Assembly (NCBI GenBank): GCA_973895155.1
Contig: OZ316899.1
Location: 5,146,001-5,210,000 of the forward strand
Direction of reading: 5' to 3'
Length of the DNA stretch: 64,000 bases
From: Marsupella aquatica
Lineage: Eukaryota > Marchantiophyta
Part shown: piece by piece, positions 1 through 10,841 of the stretch
Layout: each line of letters starts with the position of its first letter
Position numbering within the stretch: position 1 is the first letter of the stretch
Position numbers and translations under genes: made by a program
The notes under the pieces: model-generated
The model's input: only the letters and a program-made list of their open reading frames with translations
What the model was told of the DNA's origin: nothing
Databases searched by the model: none

Positions 1-259
1 ATATACACCGGAGCTATTTATTACAAACATCTATAGGCACCATTCAATACATCTCTTTAACAAACATTGAACCAACATATATACCTGTAGCTCTGCCAGT
101 AGACATTTGTGTAGGGACTGCAATCTGGAATTGTTGCGACCTTGGACCACCTGTCCAACCTAGTACAGGGCACAAATGTTGTTACTTTCTAGCTAGGCAT
201 GTGCAAATATATGTACTGATAACTTAGTAAATCAGTCAACTGTAGGGAAACAAGTCAAC

Positions 260-1300
260 ATTCCAAAATACCTGCCCCCCTTCTGTGTTGCATCTGCATG
301 GGGGCATTAGTGAATACTTGCGTCAATGGTTTGACTGTCCAACGGTTTGCGTACACATACATTTGCTATCATTGTACATGTACATAGTATACTCACATGA
401 CTGGACTGCAGATAAAATGAGTTCTTCCATTGCAAACTACTTCATACATTACCTGCCCCTCTTTCGGCATTGTAGGTACTGTATTCTGAAAGCCTTGCCA
501 ATTACCTTCACCACCTTCCCAGCCTTGTTGATTCCAGGACCCATCACCATCCTCCCAACCTGGTTCAATCCATGTCTGTCCTGGTGGACATTGAAACTCA
601 TCATTACCAGCATTTGCCCAATCAGGTTGGGCGGAAGCTGCATGCAATGGCAGGTGGAATGAATTTCATGTTGTATGAATCCAATCCCAAACAAAGTCAA
701 ACATTTCTATGCAATCTGAAATTCACAAGTGCTACTAATTAACAAAGAACTGACATATAGATATACTCACATCCCCATGGTTGAGGTGGACATCCGTACC
801 TACGAGATTGTGGGTTTGGACTTGCTCTACCTCTACTATGGGCATAACTGCTACTCTGCCCCCTGTCATAGTATTGGGCACCAGCCTGGGATCTATTGCT
901 ACTACCACCTTGCCAACCTTGATCAGAGGTCAGCCCCCCTTGCTGGTATGGTGCATGCACAGGCTTTGCAGGCAAAACAGAACTCATAGGACGCGGCATC
1001 ACATCACCAACTACAATGTCACAAACTAAGCATTGTACATATGTGTAAGGGAGTCATGAAACCTCTAAAGAAGAGAATTTAACTCAGTATCTTGTCGGGA
1101 AAATTACCTATTTCTTTTTGGGCTGCTCTACAATGTATTCATCTTCATAACCCCCGTCCTCATCTATTTCCTCTGGAAAATACTCATCATCTGCATCTTC
1201 TTGTCTGGTGTCTGCACCCACCTATGCAGGATCCATGTCATCTCCACATTCTACCATTGTAGGTACGACCTTCTTGCTCAACCTTTCACTCCGATGCACA
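260..1300 (-). pseudogene. W/G/Q-rich multi-exon reading frame, unidentified
   Basis: Not recognised. Three or four short open blocks on the minus strand are bounded by plausible splice sites. An acidic block (about 1290–1110) ends PKKK at a GTAATT donor. A block at about 1000–766 (PYQQGGLTSDQGWQGG, then SSSYAHSRGRASPN) ends at a GTGAGT donor. A block at about 640–455 (repeated WEDGDGSW and WEGGEGNW) starts after TTGCATGCAG and ends GGGGCAG|GTAATG. A very short block near 295–272 starts after CCATGCAG and ends GGGGGGCAG|GT. The composition is low-complexity (W, G, Q, S). The acidic block contains an in-frame TAG, so the gene is broken or mis-parsed. It could be a transposon accessory protein or the tail of a host gene outside the window. 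Confidence 0.3.
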
Positions 1301-1574
1301 GGCCCAAAGATAGTGCTCGTCACCCTTCTTGCCTACTCCTTTTGTTTCTTTGAAAATTTTGTGGTTCTATGACGACTTTAGGGAAGTGACATGGTGCAAC
1401 TCCACAAGGTGCAATGAATTGTTGTTGTTTTGTTTCTGCAGTCAAACGCTAACAACAGGGCAGACCGATAAGTGCACGGTTCTTGGGCTAGGACCCTACC
1501 TCCGTCCAAAGATGTATTTTCCTATCTCCCTTTCCATGCTGCTATATTTGGTATGGAAAAAGCGCAAAAGTGAG

Positions 1575-1895
1575 TTTCAATTAAGAGTAACGGTGATCTT
1601 TCAAGAATGCAATGGTCTTAGAATATATGGAAATAAATGTGAGAGGCATGTCCAGGTAGATAAAAAAATCTATATACTCATTCATAAACAATACCCTGTG
1701 ATACAACATGGATCCTATTTTCTTGTCTCCCTGGCTTCGATGTGATCGTTGGTACAGAAAACTCGCAAAAGTTATATTCCTCCTTTTCAATTGAGAGTAA
1801 CGGCTATCTGTCAAGAATGCAATGATCTTAGAATAGAATGACCGTAATGATCTTAGAATAGAATATTGAAATAATTGTGAAAGGCATATCCAGGT
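1575..1895. repeat. Imperfect direct duplication, about 100 bp, two copies
   Basis: About 1575–1660 and 1785–1895 share a diverged copy of the same block. Both contain gagtaacgg, tcaagaatgcaatg, tcttagaata and, further on, aggcatRtccaggtag. In the second copy a short internal block (atgatcttagaatagaat) is itself repeated. No gene is visible here. Confidence 0.6.
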
Positions 1896-2329
1896 AGCTC
1901 AAGTATCAATAAGCTCCTTCATACTCTGGTATTTCACTGTAAGGACAGAGTCAAGAGCCTATCGAGCTGGCACCAAAATAACTCATGCGGTCACATGTCC
2001 TTGGGTTGTGTACAGGATAGACTCTTAGGGCACCTTGACAGGCGTTCATTTGTAAGTTGCCTACACTGTCCTTTCACAAATCAGAAAGGCAGGTTTTTGA
2101 CAAGAGATTACAATTCACAAATAAAGCCTAGCCAGCGTTTGTAGATTGGCTCCATAGAATCCACTGAGATTAGATGGAATCCTATATACTCTATATACTC
2201 GTTCACACTCCAGTACACTTTGCTGTCCTGGCCATATGGAACTACAGGGAAATCATTGTTTGGCAACTCGGTGATCACTGGATCAATGATGCCAGCGTTG
2301 GCCATATCCACATCTACACGTGAGGGTGT

Positions 2330-2523
2330 AAAATTCAAATACAAGAAAAATTCCAATGATAGGCATCAAGAAGAGTTGACTCATCCACAACTTTTGGGAA
2401 ATTAACAACTGAAATAAAATAAGGAGATATGTGACCTCGGTCAAGCTTCATGCCTTCCACTACTTCTAGGAGATTCCTACAACTTCCACCATCCTGATGA
2501 GCATTGTGTTGGGCAAGGACCAT
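2330..2523 (-). pseudogene. Chaperonin-60 (HSP60/GroEL-type) exon fragment
   Basis: The minus-strand frame contains LLEVVEGMKLDRGHISPYF. This is a near match to the strongly conserved stretch of mitochondrial-type chaperonin 60 (family form ELEVVEGMKLDRGYISPYF), and a weakened DGG preceding it corresponds to DGKTL. The family is an ATP-dependent protein-folding ring of about 570 residues; only about 30–60 residues are visible here. A TTTCAG just after the block could be a splice site, but the downstream frame is lost. A second scrap at 2290–2330 (MANAGIIDPV) recalls the C-terminal KAGIIDPVKV segment of the same family. Surrounding exons are missing, so this is a captured or decayed fragment. 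Confidence 0.55.
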
Positions 2524-5500
2524 ATTTGTTGTCTAAATTTTTTGCAGAATTGCATGACAAGACCAACCTGTGATGGCAAAAGGGCCATGTGCGCAAAGAG
2601 TGTCTAAGCAAGGCACGTTGTTTTCTTCGTCAACCACAGCACCAGGTGGTCCACCATCATTGTACAACATTATGGCGGCCCCTGGATCATACAGTTCTGG
2701 GTATAGTTATGGTCGCATGCAAAGATCCTGGACCCCTGGCGTTGAAAGAGAGAGCGAGAGAGATCCGATTGCGCCCTTACAACATTCTTTCATTTCGTTC
2801 CTTTGGTGCCTAATTGATTATCCCACTGCCGCCCACCCATCAACGTGACACGAATAATTTGCTCACATCATTGCTGCACTGATTTGCAGCACTGTGCTAT
2901 AACTGGGGAGGGGGAGACAACAGTTGGAAGCAATCAAGAGCACCTGGGGGACCGCGCCGATCCGATGTGGAATGAACTCGGGAACAAACCATGGTTTGTG
3001 CCATGACAAAGTATGCAACTCCCACAAACACCATCCCAAGTCATCCAACATCTCCCAAGAGAAGAGACAAAGCACCATCTCCCACCATGATAGTTCTGCT
3101 GATGGAGCCCGTCCCACTCAACAAGAGGAAGGTGCACGCACTGTATGCCAAAGTTGCTCACATCCTCCAATGTATCCTTATGAACAAATTAATTCTTATT
3201 CTCTAAAGTCCTCCAATCGATTGCAAACTAAGGCTTTCTCAGCCAAGCAAGATCCAAGATCCCATTCCAAGAAAAGCACAAGCCAACACCATTCATCCTT
3301 GCCCTAGAAGAATCGACAAACATACATTGTAAAGTCCCCGTGGACGCCTCCATCCAAGCAGCAAGATTGAACTAGCCTCATTTCTCTAGTACATCAAAAT
3401 CCAACGCAATCCCACTTCCAATACATGTCCCATCAGCTCAATCCATCAAGAAATGGCTGCAAAATCCCTCCCAAAAACCATCGTAACTCCTTCACCAACG
3501 CAGTCTCAGCTCTACCCAAGCACTCACAACACACGCAACTCCGCCTTGCAATGGGACAGCCCTCAATGCAACCTCAGTAGGCATCCAGTATATGCTCAGT
3601 TCTTGGCAAGAGGAATCTCAGAAAATCTGGCCTCAATGCCCCAAGAAGCCACCAAAGCCCCCCCCCCCAAAAAAAATCTCTGCACGATGGGAGAAGAGTC
3701 TCAAAATGTTCCATGCTCATCCCCAAGTCGAGGACACCACTTGATGTACAGCTTAGGCCTCAATTCATGAACATTTGATAGCACAGTCTCCATAGATCTC
3801 TCCAGCAATAGCACAACCAAAGATCTCCACTCCTTTCACTAGAGTCAATAAATCTTTTCAGCCAGACCCAATATCAGGGTTGAGTGTCCCCGGTCTCCAT
3901 TCTGCAGCATGTACAAGTCCCCCCATCTCAATTCACTTAACAGCACCAAATTGATCAGCAAGCTTGCTTCTTGCTAATCAACAAATGGCAGCGTGAATGA
4001 CAAGTCGAATCTATCAGGTAACAGAATTATAGTTGTGCACCACCAAGATTTTCCAACAAGCTCTTACATCTCAGCACTCATGCCCTACAGCTCCCTCAGC
4101 GCCATCCCTCGGCAGGAGGGCCAAGCCCACTATGCCTTGATCTCTCAATCTGTGCCATGCAACGACACTCCTGAGCCACCTTAAAAGTGCCTCCATAATC
4201 AAATTGAATAAGCCTAGCTTCTCATGATCAATCCACATAGCTCTCATAGTTATGCATAGCTCTTGTGCGCAACACCCCAACTGAAAACCTTGTGTTCTCT
4301 TCCTGCCTAGCCAAATTCTGTAAAACTGCCAGCAAGATAGTTGCAAGCCACCAAGATCTAATCCAACGCCCTTGCGCCCGTAGTTGCAACCAGGATGCTC
4401 GTATAAACTTGTGCTTTTGTCTAATTCAAAGGAACTCCATCTCAAGGAAGGATAAATGATTTGCTCCTGCCAAGTTTGGCCCGCACTCAAAATAAATCGC
4501 GATCAGGATCCATAAAAAGCCGGATTCAGCCATCATAGCCAGCCTTGGGTTCAAGCTCTGTTAATTCAAACATCATTGTTACAATTGAGTATCCTGCGTA
4601 GAGCCCATTGTTGTCAAAGTAGAACTCACCTTCTCAAGTGGGAAAGAGCCCAAGCTAGCCATCCCGCCGCAAATCTTGTTGAGACAAATGAGCCTTTCCA
4701 GTAGACATGATTTGTCCAGGCCTTAGGCACTCAAGCCGTAACGCTTTCCAAGCAATTGCATGCTTAATCATCTAGGTTTCAAGTGAACACAACTCCGCTT
4801 ACAGCTCAAAACAAAGAAACCCTTCTACCGCAAGTAACCAAATCTGAACAAAACTCAGCTTCAATGCATTTTGCAGATAGCTCTCGCCCTCCCGATCATG
4901 AAGCATGGAAGAAATCCTTTTATCAGCCATAGCACAGAAAGAGAAGGGATCCCTAACAAGAAGCTCTCAGTTCTCAACATTCTCCCAGCTCCGTTCAGCG
5001 CCCATTTGCCGGAAACATTATCCTTTGGTTTCCAAAAACTGCCAAGTTCTAAATAAGGGCCACACAATATTAGTGGTGAAGTGCCTCCCTCAATACAACA
5101 ACAGCTCCTCACCAAGACATTCTATGGTAGAACACGTGCATGACAAAGACTCATCAGCAAGTAATCTAATTTTGGGCATTCACATGGAGGTTGCAATTTG
5201 ACACGACAATCCCACTTCAATATTTCCTGATCTAACGTATTCTCTCTGTGAAATGAAAAATTCTTCATATTCTTTCTTCAGAATTGAGGACTTCATAACT
5301 CAATCGAGAATTCATCTACACACACATGCGCTCGCGCGCTATCACCCAAGGCAAAGCCAAAGGATCTTGCTTGAAACACTTTCTCATGATGTTCAAAATC
5401 ATTCTTCTCTGCCACGGGTGACTCTTCAGAGCCCTGAAATTATTTGATAGTCACGCCTACTACGATTACCGCCTCATTAGTGAGCTAGAAGCAAATCTTT

Positions 5501-6650
5501 TGCAAGATGAAGCAGGCCGAGGAAGGGTCAGCAACTTAGTTGGAGAATCGGAAACTCCAGCTATAAAACACATATTCCCAAGTGATCGCTACACCAGCGA
5601 ACGTTCACAAACACGTCCTAAAGTATCACAATATTGTCACCAATCCTCACTTCCTTATAGAATACACAGTGACACGAGGGGAAGATTTGATGAAGAAGCA
5701 AAATATGTTTTCAAAGGCCTAACTCTGTAAATCCAAGCTCCCAATTCGCAAATCCATCTTATTCCACTACGTACCATGACCGAAATCTCATACCCTAAAA
5801 AGATGCCTTGCAGCTCCCACACACTACTTTGTCCCAAAATACAGATCCCGGCTCTTACACAAACCCAGGAAAAGATCCTGGGAAAGATAAACCCGGGACC
5901 TGATCACCTCTTCCACTTACTACGACCGTGTCTCAGCAAGGATTCCAAAGATGAAGACAAAAGAAAATGCACTACGAGATGGGGTGAATAATCGACTGAC
6001 AGCCAAGAATAGAAGAGCAAACAACAAAAACCCACCTTGCAACACTCACAAAATGCTGTCATCGGCTCTGCATTGTCGCAGCCCGCTGACTGCCCGTATG
6101 ATGAATTATTTTATTGCGCATGAAGCACTACTGTAAAACTGCAAAACCAACAACTTAACTCGAACGATGGGCTGAATGATAGTTACTTTCCAAAGCTCTC
6201 ATTGTCTTCGCACGCCCTCACACCACTCAACTGTTGAAGGGATTATAGAGCTCATCGGAAAATAGATTCAATCTTGGCATGGAAGACCAAGTGCACAGAG
6301 GAATAACTAGAAGCAAGCGCAACCGGACTACAAAGCTAATCTTGGAATCGACAACAATCTTACAATCAACTCAATCGGGCGAAAGATGAACGACGGCTAA
6401 AGATGAATGGCTAATCTTGGAATCGACAGCAAAACTGTGAAGACATACTCTATAGACTACATCCAAAGGACTACAATGGCGCTTCTCACGAAGCTAGTTG
6501 GAAACCGGACCCTGCAGCGCATTGGAACAGATTGCAGCACAAAAAATTAAGACACCATATTTACATTCACTAAAATAGACCGAAGGCAATAAAGATGCAC
6601 AAACACAAACGATTCAACAAAGGAATATACAGGGCTATAGGCTAGATCTT
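2524..6650. other. No supported gene
   Basis: This 4-kb stretch has only short frames in both directions, none with a motif I can name. Two minus-strand frames (about 5115–4861 and 4490–4071) are faintly reminiscent of degenerate reverse transcriptase, but no catalytic motif is present. Around 3660 there is a C run followed by an A run. It is probably an old decayed repeat. Confidence 0.4.
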
Positions 6651-6660
6651 ACCATCAAGA

Positions 6661-7330
6661 ATGCTACTCCTCAACTTGAATTACGATAATGCAGCCCGCG
6701 CGTCGCTGCCCCAATCCATAGCCCTTAACATTTCCCCTCACCTTCCTCACAAACGAAGGACGAGCCTCACTGCCAACCTTTCTTCTCCACAGACAGAGAC
6801 ACGGAGCACCGGAGACAGCGAGTCAACCACGAGCAAAAGCAAGGGACGGCAACGAGCAGGAGGATCAACTCCTTCCAACTACACCCATCCCCCATCAACT
6901 ACGACTAGCTTTACAACGACCTAACTTGGCCGAATAGCTTTACAGACCCATACACCACTTACCTTAGTTTACACAGTCTACTTACGTTTACACTTCACCC
7001 CAAAAGAGCCTAAAGACCACTTAGTCTACTTAAACTTTACCTCACAAACCAATTACATTATACTATAGAATAGGAGGAATGGTAACACTCTATCCTCCCA
7101 AAAGAAAGTAGGGGAGGTTTTAATGAGGTTACATCCCCCCCAATTTATTCTCCTTTTCATGAGGCCATATTTTAAAGATACAACAATTACACTCCACATA
7201 TATGGTAGACTTGTTGGTTGCACCATAACATGTTTCCACGGTACAACCAAGGGGGAGTGTTATAACCCAAGGTTGAGTCTACCATTAACCTGGGTTAAAC
7301 CTCCTTGGCCACGTAGCAAAAACCTACTTT
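6661..7330 (+). mobile_element. Copia-5: 3' non-coding tail, polypurine tract and start of 3' LTR
   Basis: CCAAGGGGGAG at about 7247–7257 is a plant Copia polypurine tract. It is followed directly by TGTTATAACCCAAGG, matching the LTR starts of the other Copia copies here (TGTTATGAG, TGTTGTAACCC, TGTTATACCC). Upstream, the segment aaagtaggggaggttttaatgaggttacatcc (in two parts around 7105–7140) recurs in reverse orientation at 39140–39180 next to Copia-3, showing it is element sequence. No RNase H coding sequence precedes it, so the element is 5'-truncated. The LTR end could not be placed; similarity fades near 7330. Confidence 0.65.
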
Positions 7331-7516
7331 TCCATAGCGATTGAAGCTCGAAGTCTAATGCTTTAATCTACGTCCTAAGTGAAAGTTTGCGAATCAAGCA
7401 AGGCAACCCTGTTTGAATATTTGGTGACCATCAAGCTCCACCCCTCCTTTCTCACTAACGTTCCCCCATGTGGCCTGTTGGTCTCTTTCCAATGTTCCCC
7501 TTATCTTACTCTTTTA

Positions 7517-7606
7517 AAGGCATACCTCACGAGTAGAATATCCAGGTAAACTAAGAAAATGAAGGCATACCTCACGAGTAGAATATCCAGGTAAACTAAG
7601 AAAATG
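7517..7606. repeat. Perfect 45-bp tandem duplication
   Basis: The unit beginning aaggcatacctcacgagtag and ending ctaagaaaatg occurs twice head to tail (7517–7561 and 7562–7606) without mismatches. This is a recent slippage or unequal-exchange event. Its phrase atccaggta also occurs near 1648 and 1888. Confidence 0.85.
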
Positions 7607-8784
7607 ATGATATATCCCAAATGGTATGTGAGTGACTTAACAAACTTCATTCTTGTTGGCTAAACTTAGTTATAGTTGCAACTTCCACAATAGTTATAGA
7701 AATGACTTCCCAAGAATTCTCCAAAACTCAGTCCAACACTTGTAACTAAAATGACACCAACAACCTAGGAGTCACAAATTTTGGAAGGTCTCAATGGAGT
7801 CACTTAAGGCAGGGTCTCAGAATGGCCCGGTTTCTTCTAGTGGCGCCATCCCTTTTAGAGAGGGCGAACATGGAGGTAGGAGGCATGAGTGGGCACAGCG
7901 GGCGCAGACCTCCAAAATTAGGATTAGGATCAAGACCAAGAAGCAGCCCTGACACTTAGTTAGTGGGATTGCACATCCATTGGTAAGAGCAACACTTGTG
8001 CTCTTGCCCGCTGTACATAGGTAGATTTCACTTAGGAGTAGATTTGGCTTATGCAGCAAGGAAAAAGGTAGGTATGCTATCGGGATAAATACCTGGTCAA
8101 CTGGGACCCCAAGGCCTTCTTCTTAAGCAAGTTTTTAGTGCACCAGCAAGGCTGGAATCAGTTAGTAAAGAGAATATCTCGGTTAGTTATGCAGTGATCT
8201 TTGTGTATGTTTATGTTTCCTCATGCCTAAGAGTTGAATAGAGTTGGCCTTCCGGCTTAGTTCGCAGACCTTGTGCATAAGAAGTACTCCTTGTATGGCA
8301 ATGGCATGGTATACCTTATTCAGTAGGAGTCATCTTTCTAATTGTGTGTTGCATCAACTTGTGTGAAGATTGCCCACATCAACTAAGGAGAGAAAGTAAG
8401 TTACAAGCAGGGAGAGTTGGATGTGTTGAGCTAAGAGGGCTCTTAGCGGCTACCCAAGCCGATTGGGCATCATTTTGGGGGCGGAATCCAAACATACCTA
8501 AAGGAAGACTGATAGAAGAGATGGAAGTGAGGCCTAGAATAAGTCGGGTACATATCTCATGACCCGATGAAGGATCTGTCCAATATATGTGGTTAAAACG
8601 TTAGTATAGTAGTGAGAGGAAAGCAACATCCCATGCCGATAAACCTTGGAATCGGCCTTGGCAAGGAAGAAATCAGGGGGAATTGGCTTGCTCAGGGAGG
8701 GTTCTTGGGTCCAGAGAGGCATGGGACGCGCCACAGAAATCCACATGCCATAGGTAGGTATTCAAGATTGCTTATCCAAAGCTG
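7607..8784. other. No supported gene
   Basis: Only short unassigned frames. The last 200 bases may be decayed upstream pol sequence of the Gypsy remnant that follows, but no motif can be named. Confidence 0.35.
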
Positions 8785-9196
8785 AAAGTTCTTTGGATAG
8801 AGCTTACCATATTGAGGCATTGGAGGAAGCCCGGGTACTCGCTGCCGACACGCAGCAAAGCAACAGGAAAATTCCAAGAAACAACACAACAAAGGTCTAC
8901 GGAAGGTTGTCCTTGTGATAGGGGACCTGGTCCTCCTGTACGATAGCAGGTACATGCAATTTCCCGGGAAGCTGCATACTCGCTGGTTGGGACCTTTCCT
9001 TGTCAATAAGATCTACCCAAATGGGTCTATCAAGCTCGCAACGTATGCCAACAATTTACTTCCCACACAAGTTAGTTACGACCGTGTGAAAAAGTACCAT
9101 CATCAAGACGACACCACAGATAGCAATGTTTGCAAGGATGCTTCACAGTTAAGCAAGGAGCTATGTAACACTGCCAACACGGCTGGTAATGAGTAA
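8785..9196 (+). pseudogene. Ty3/Gypsy integrase C-terminal region (truncated pol)
   Basis: The frame at 8915–9196 reads GDLVLLYDSRYMQFPGKLHT, then WLGPFLVNKIYPNGSIKLAT. This is the GDLVLL…F.GKL…W.GPF.V motif of the C-terminal, chromodomain-like part of Ty3/Gypsy integrases, which helps integrase bind DNA and select targets. The preceding segment (ALEEAR…Q…K at about 8815–8890) fits the usual upstream helix but lies one frame over, so a frameshift near 8900 separates them. Protease, reverse transcriptase and the integrase core are absent. The frame ends at a normal stop, after which non-coding and promoter sequence follows. Confidence 0.75.
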
Positions 9197-9489
9197 TACA
9201 GTTTAACCCATGCTAAGCATGTACAAAGTAGACTTAGGAATCCATAGTTATTAGTATAACGACACAAATAAGCTAGTCATGATGTTTACGACAAGTTTAG
9301 TCAATAATGAGCATTCACGCTCGTGTTGGCGGCACTGCACCAAACGTACCGTCGGATTAGGGGCTTGTTATTGCCGTCCACCTCGGATCCATATAACTGA
9401 TCCGAAGGCGGCGCTTTGACACACCCTGACCCGGACCTGAGGAGTGGTTGGTACACTTTGAACGTGAGGGACTCGGCCTATCAAAGAAG

Positions 9490-9560
9490 GAGGAGCCAAT
9501 CGGTTGACGTCCCGCAAGGGTATAAAAAGCAAGCTCTTCCGTGACTCTGAATCATCAGTT
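9490..9560 (+). promoter_or_regulatory. RNA polymerase II promoter (LTR U3-like)
   Basis: TATAAAAAG at 9521–9529 is a strong TATA box. CCAAT lies at 9496–9500 and an ACGT-core GACGTC at 9506–9511. The downstream leader is pyrimidine-rich (ctcctctgtctcctcc) and leads within about 110 bases to the ATG at 9629. It is most likely the promoter of the Gag-like frame that follows, part of an LTR whose edges I cannot fix. Confidence 0.55.
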
Positions 9561-9628
9561 CACTCCTCGCGCCAGCTTTGCTATCAGCTCCTCTGTCTCC
9601 TCCTTAGCAACCCAGCACACCTTGCCAT

Positions 9629-10841
9629 ATGACCGGCCCTATCCTTTCTAGTTCAACTGTCCAGTTTTGGTATCAATTCCTTTTGATAGGAAGTCATCTT
9701 GCCGCTTTGCTTGTTGATACCAATCCGTGGAGGTATGCCATTGAGAAGCATTTCAAATGACAAGTCCGTCTGCTAGGCCATTCCCATTGGATCTCTGACT
9801 TTGGACTCAACCTTGAGAGCAAGTACTGCAAGGACAAAGAGATCTCTGAACTCTTCTTTGATGGAGATAAGTACATCGGCTTTGGGGAAGCCATCCTTTG
9901 CCTCCCCAACGAGGTCTTCCAAATTCCTGGGACCATCAACCTGGAATGGCACCACTTCAACAATATTTTTGCCGAAGCACAGGCACTCACCCAGCCTAGA
10001 CATACCACTACCCAGGTGTGCGGTTCAACCTTGGCTTCTATGGCACCTCCTCCAGCCGTACCAGTGGCCAATGCACAGGCACAGACCCCACCCCGCGCTC
10101 CGTCAAGCCACTCCCCACCACCGGTCGCACCAACCGCTCGGGTACATTCCGTGGTGAACCTAAGCTTGGAGGATGAGGAGGTTCCTCCACCCCTTGTCCG
10201 TTAACCATCAGGGACGCACCGACCCGGGACGGGTAACACATCTCCGTCCCAACAGGCCCAAACCCAAGAGGCGCCCCAACGGGGGCCCCAATAGACAACA
10301 CGGTGACGGTTGCAGCCCCGGCACCAGTTCTAATGGTGGTACCAATACCACAGCCAGAGCGAGAAGATGGGGAGATGTCCCCCTCCACGAGTCACCCCGG
10401 GAACCAACCCCAGAGTAGGAAGAGGAAGGAGCCGGCTATAGTATCCGGACTACCCGTGGCCACCGTCGCAGTGGCCAAGTTGGCCATGCATTGCATGGGG
10501 GAAAATGTCCACAAAAACATTCTCCACCCAAAGCATGCATCTTACCTAAAGACCCAAGGGCTTGAACAACGCGCCGCCCTCCCTTGGAACACTTGCAGGT
10601 ACTACAGGCAGATATGACGGAGTTCATCCAGAACTTCAACAAGGCCCACCAACAAACCCACACGCACGGACAGGTAATGTCCCTAAACAAGGAGCGGCTA
10701 AAGCTCATCTTCAGCCTACCCAAGGGACATAATTGGATGGAGTCAGGAGCCCCAGGGGAGCGAAGTACCAATCTTCCAGCTTCCCAGCCAAGGGGCGATG
10801 GACAACGGCTTCCTGATGAGGACATGCCTCATCCCGGAGAT
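9629..10841 (+). pseudogene. Gag-like polyprotein, 5' part (degenerate)
   Basis: The ATG at 9629 lies about 100 bases downstream of the TATA box. The frame runs to 10204 with one in-frame TGA (9758–9760). It gives a folded-looking N-terminal part (ISDFGLNLESKYCKDKE, then FFDGDKYIGFGEAILCLP), then a Pro/Ala-rich linker (10040–10200). Coding potential continues in other frames (10303–10617 and 10584–10840; HLQVLQADMTEFIQNFNKAH), implying at least two frameshifts. The order (globular domain, Pro-rich linker, helical part) suits a retroelement Gag, but I see no CCHC knuckle. It is interrupted at 10841 by element E3 and resumes at 13061. Confidence 0.45.

Noticed and set aside
2900-6400. Possible LINE on the minus strand (frames at 5115–4861 and 4490–4071)
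   Set aside because: No YADD, endonuclease or cysteine motif could be placed; the likeness to reverse transcriptase is too faint to call.
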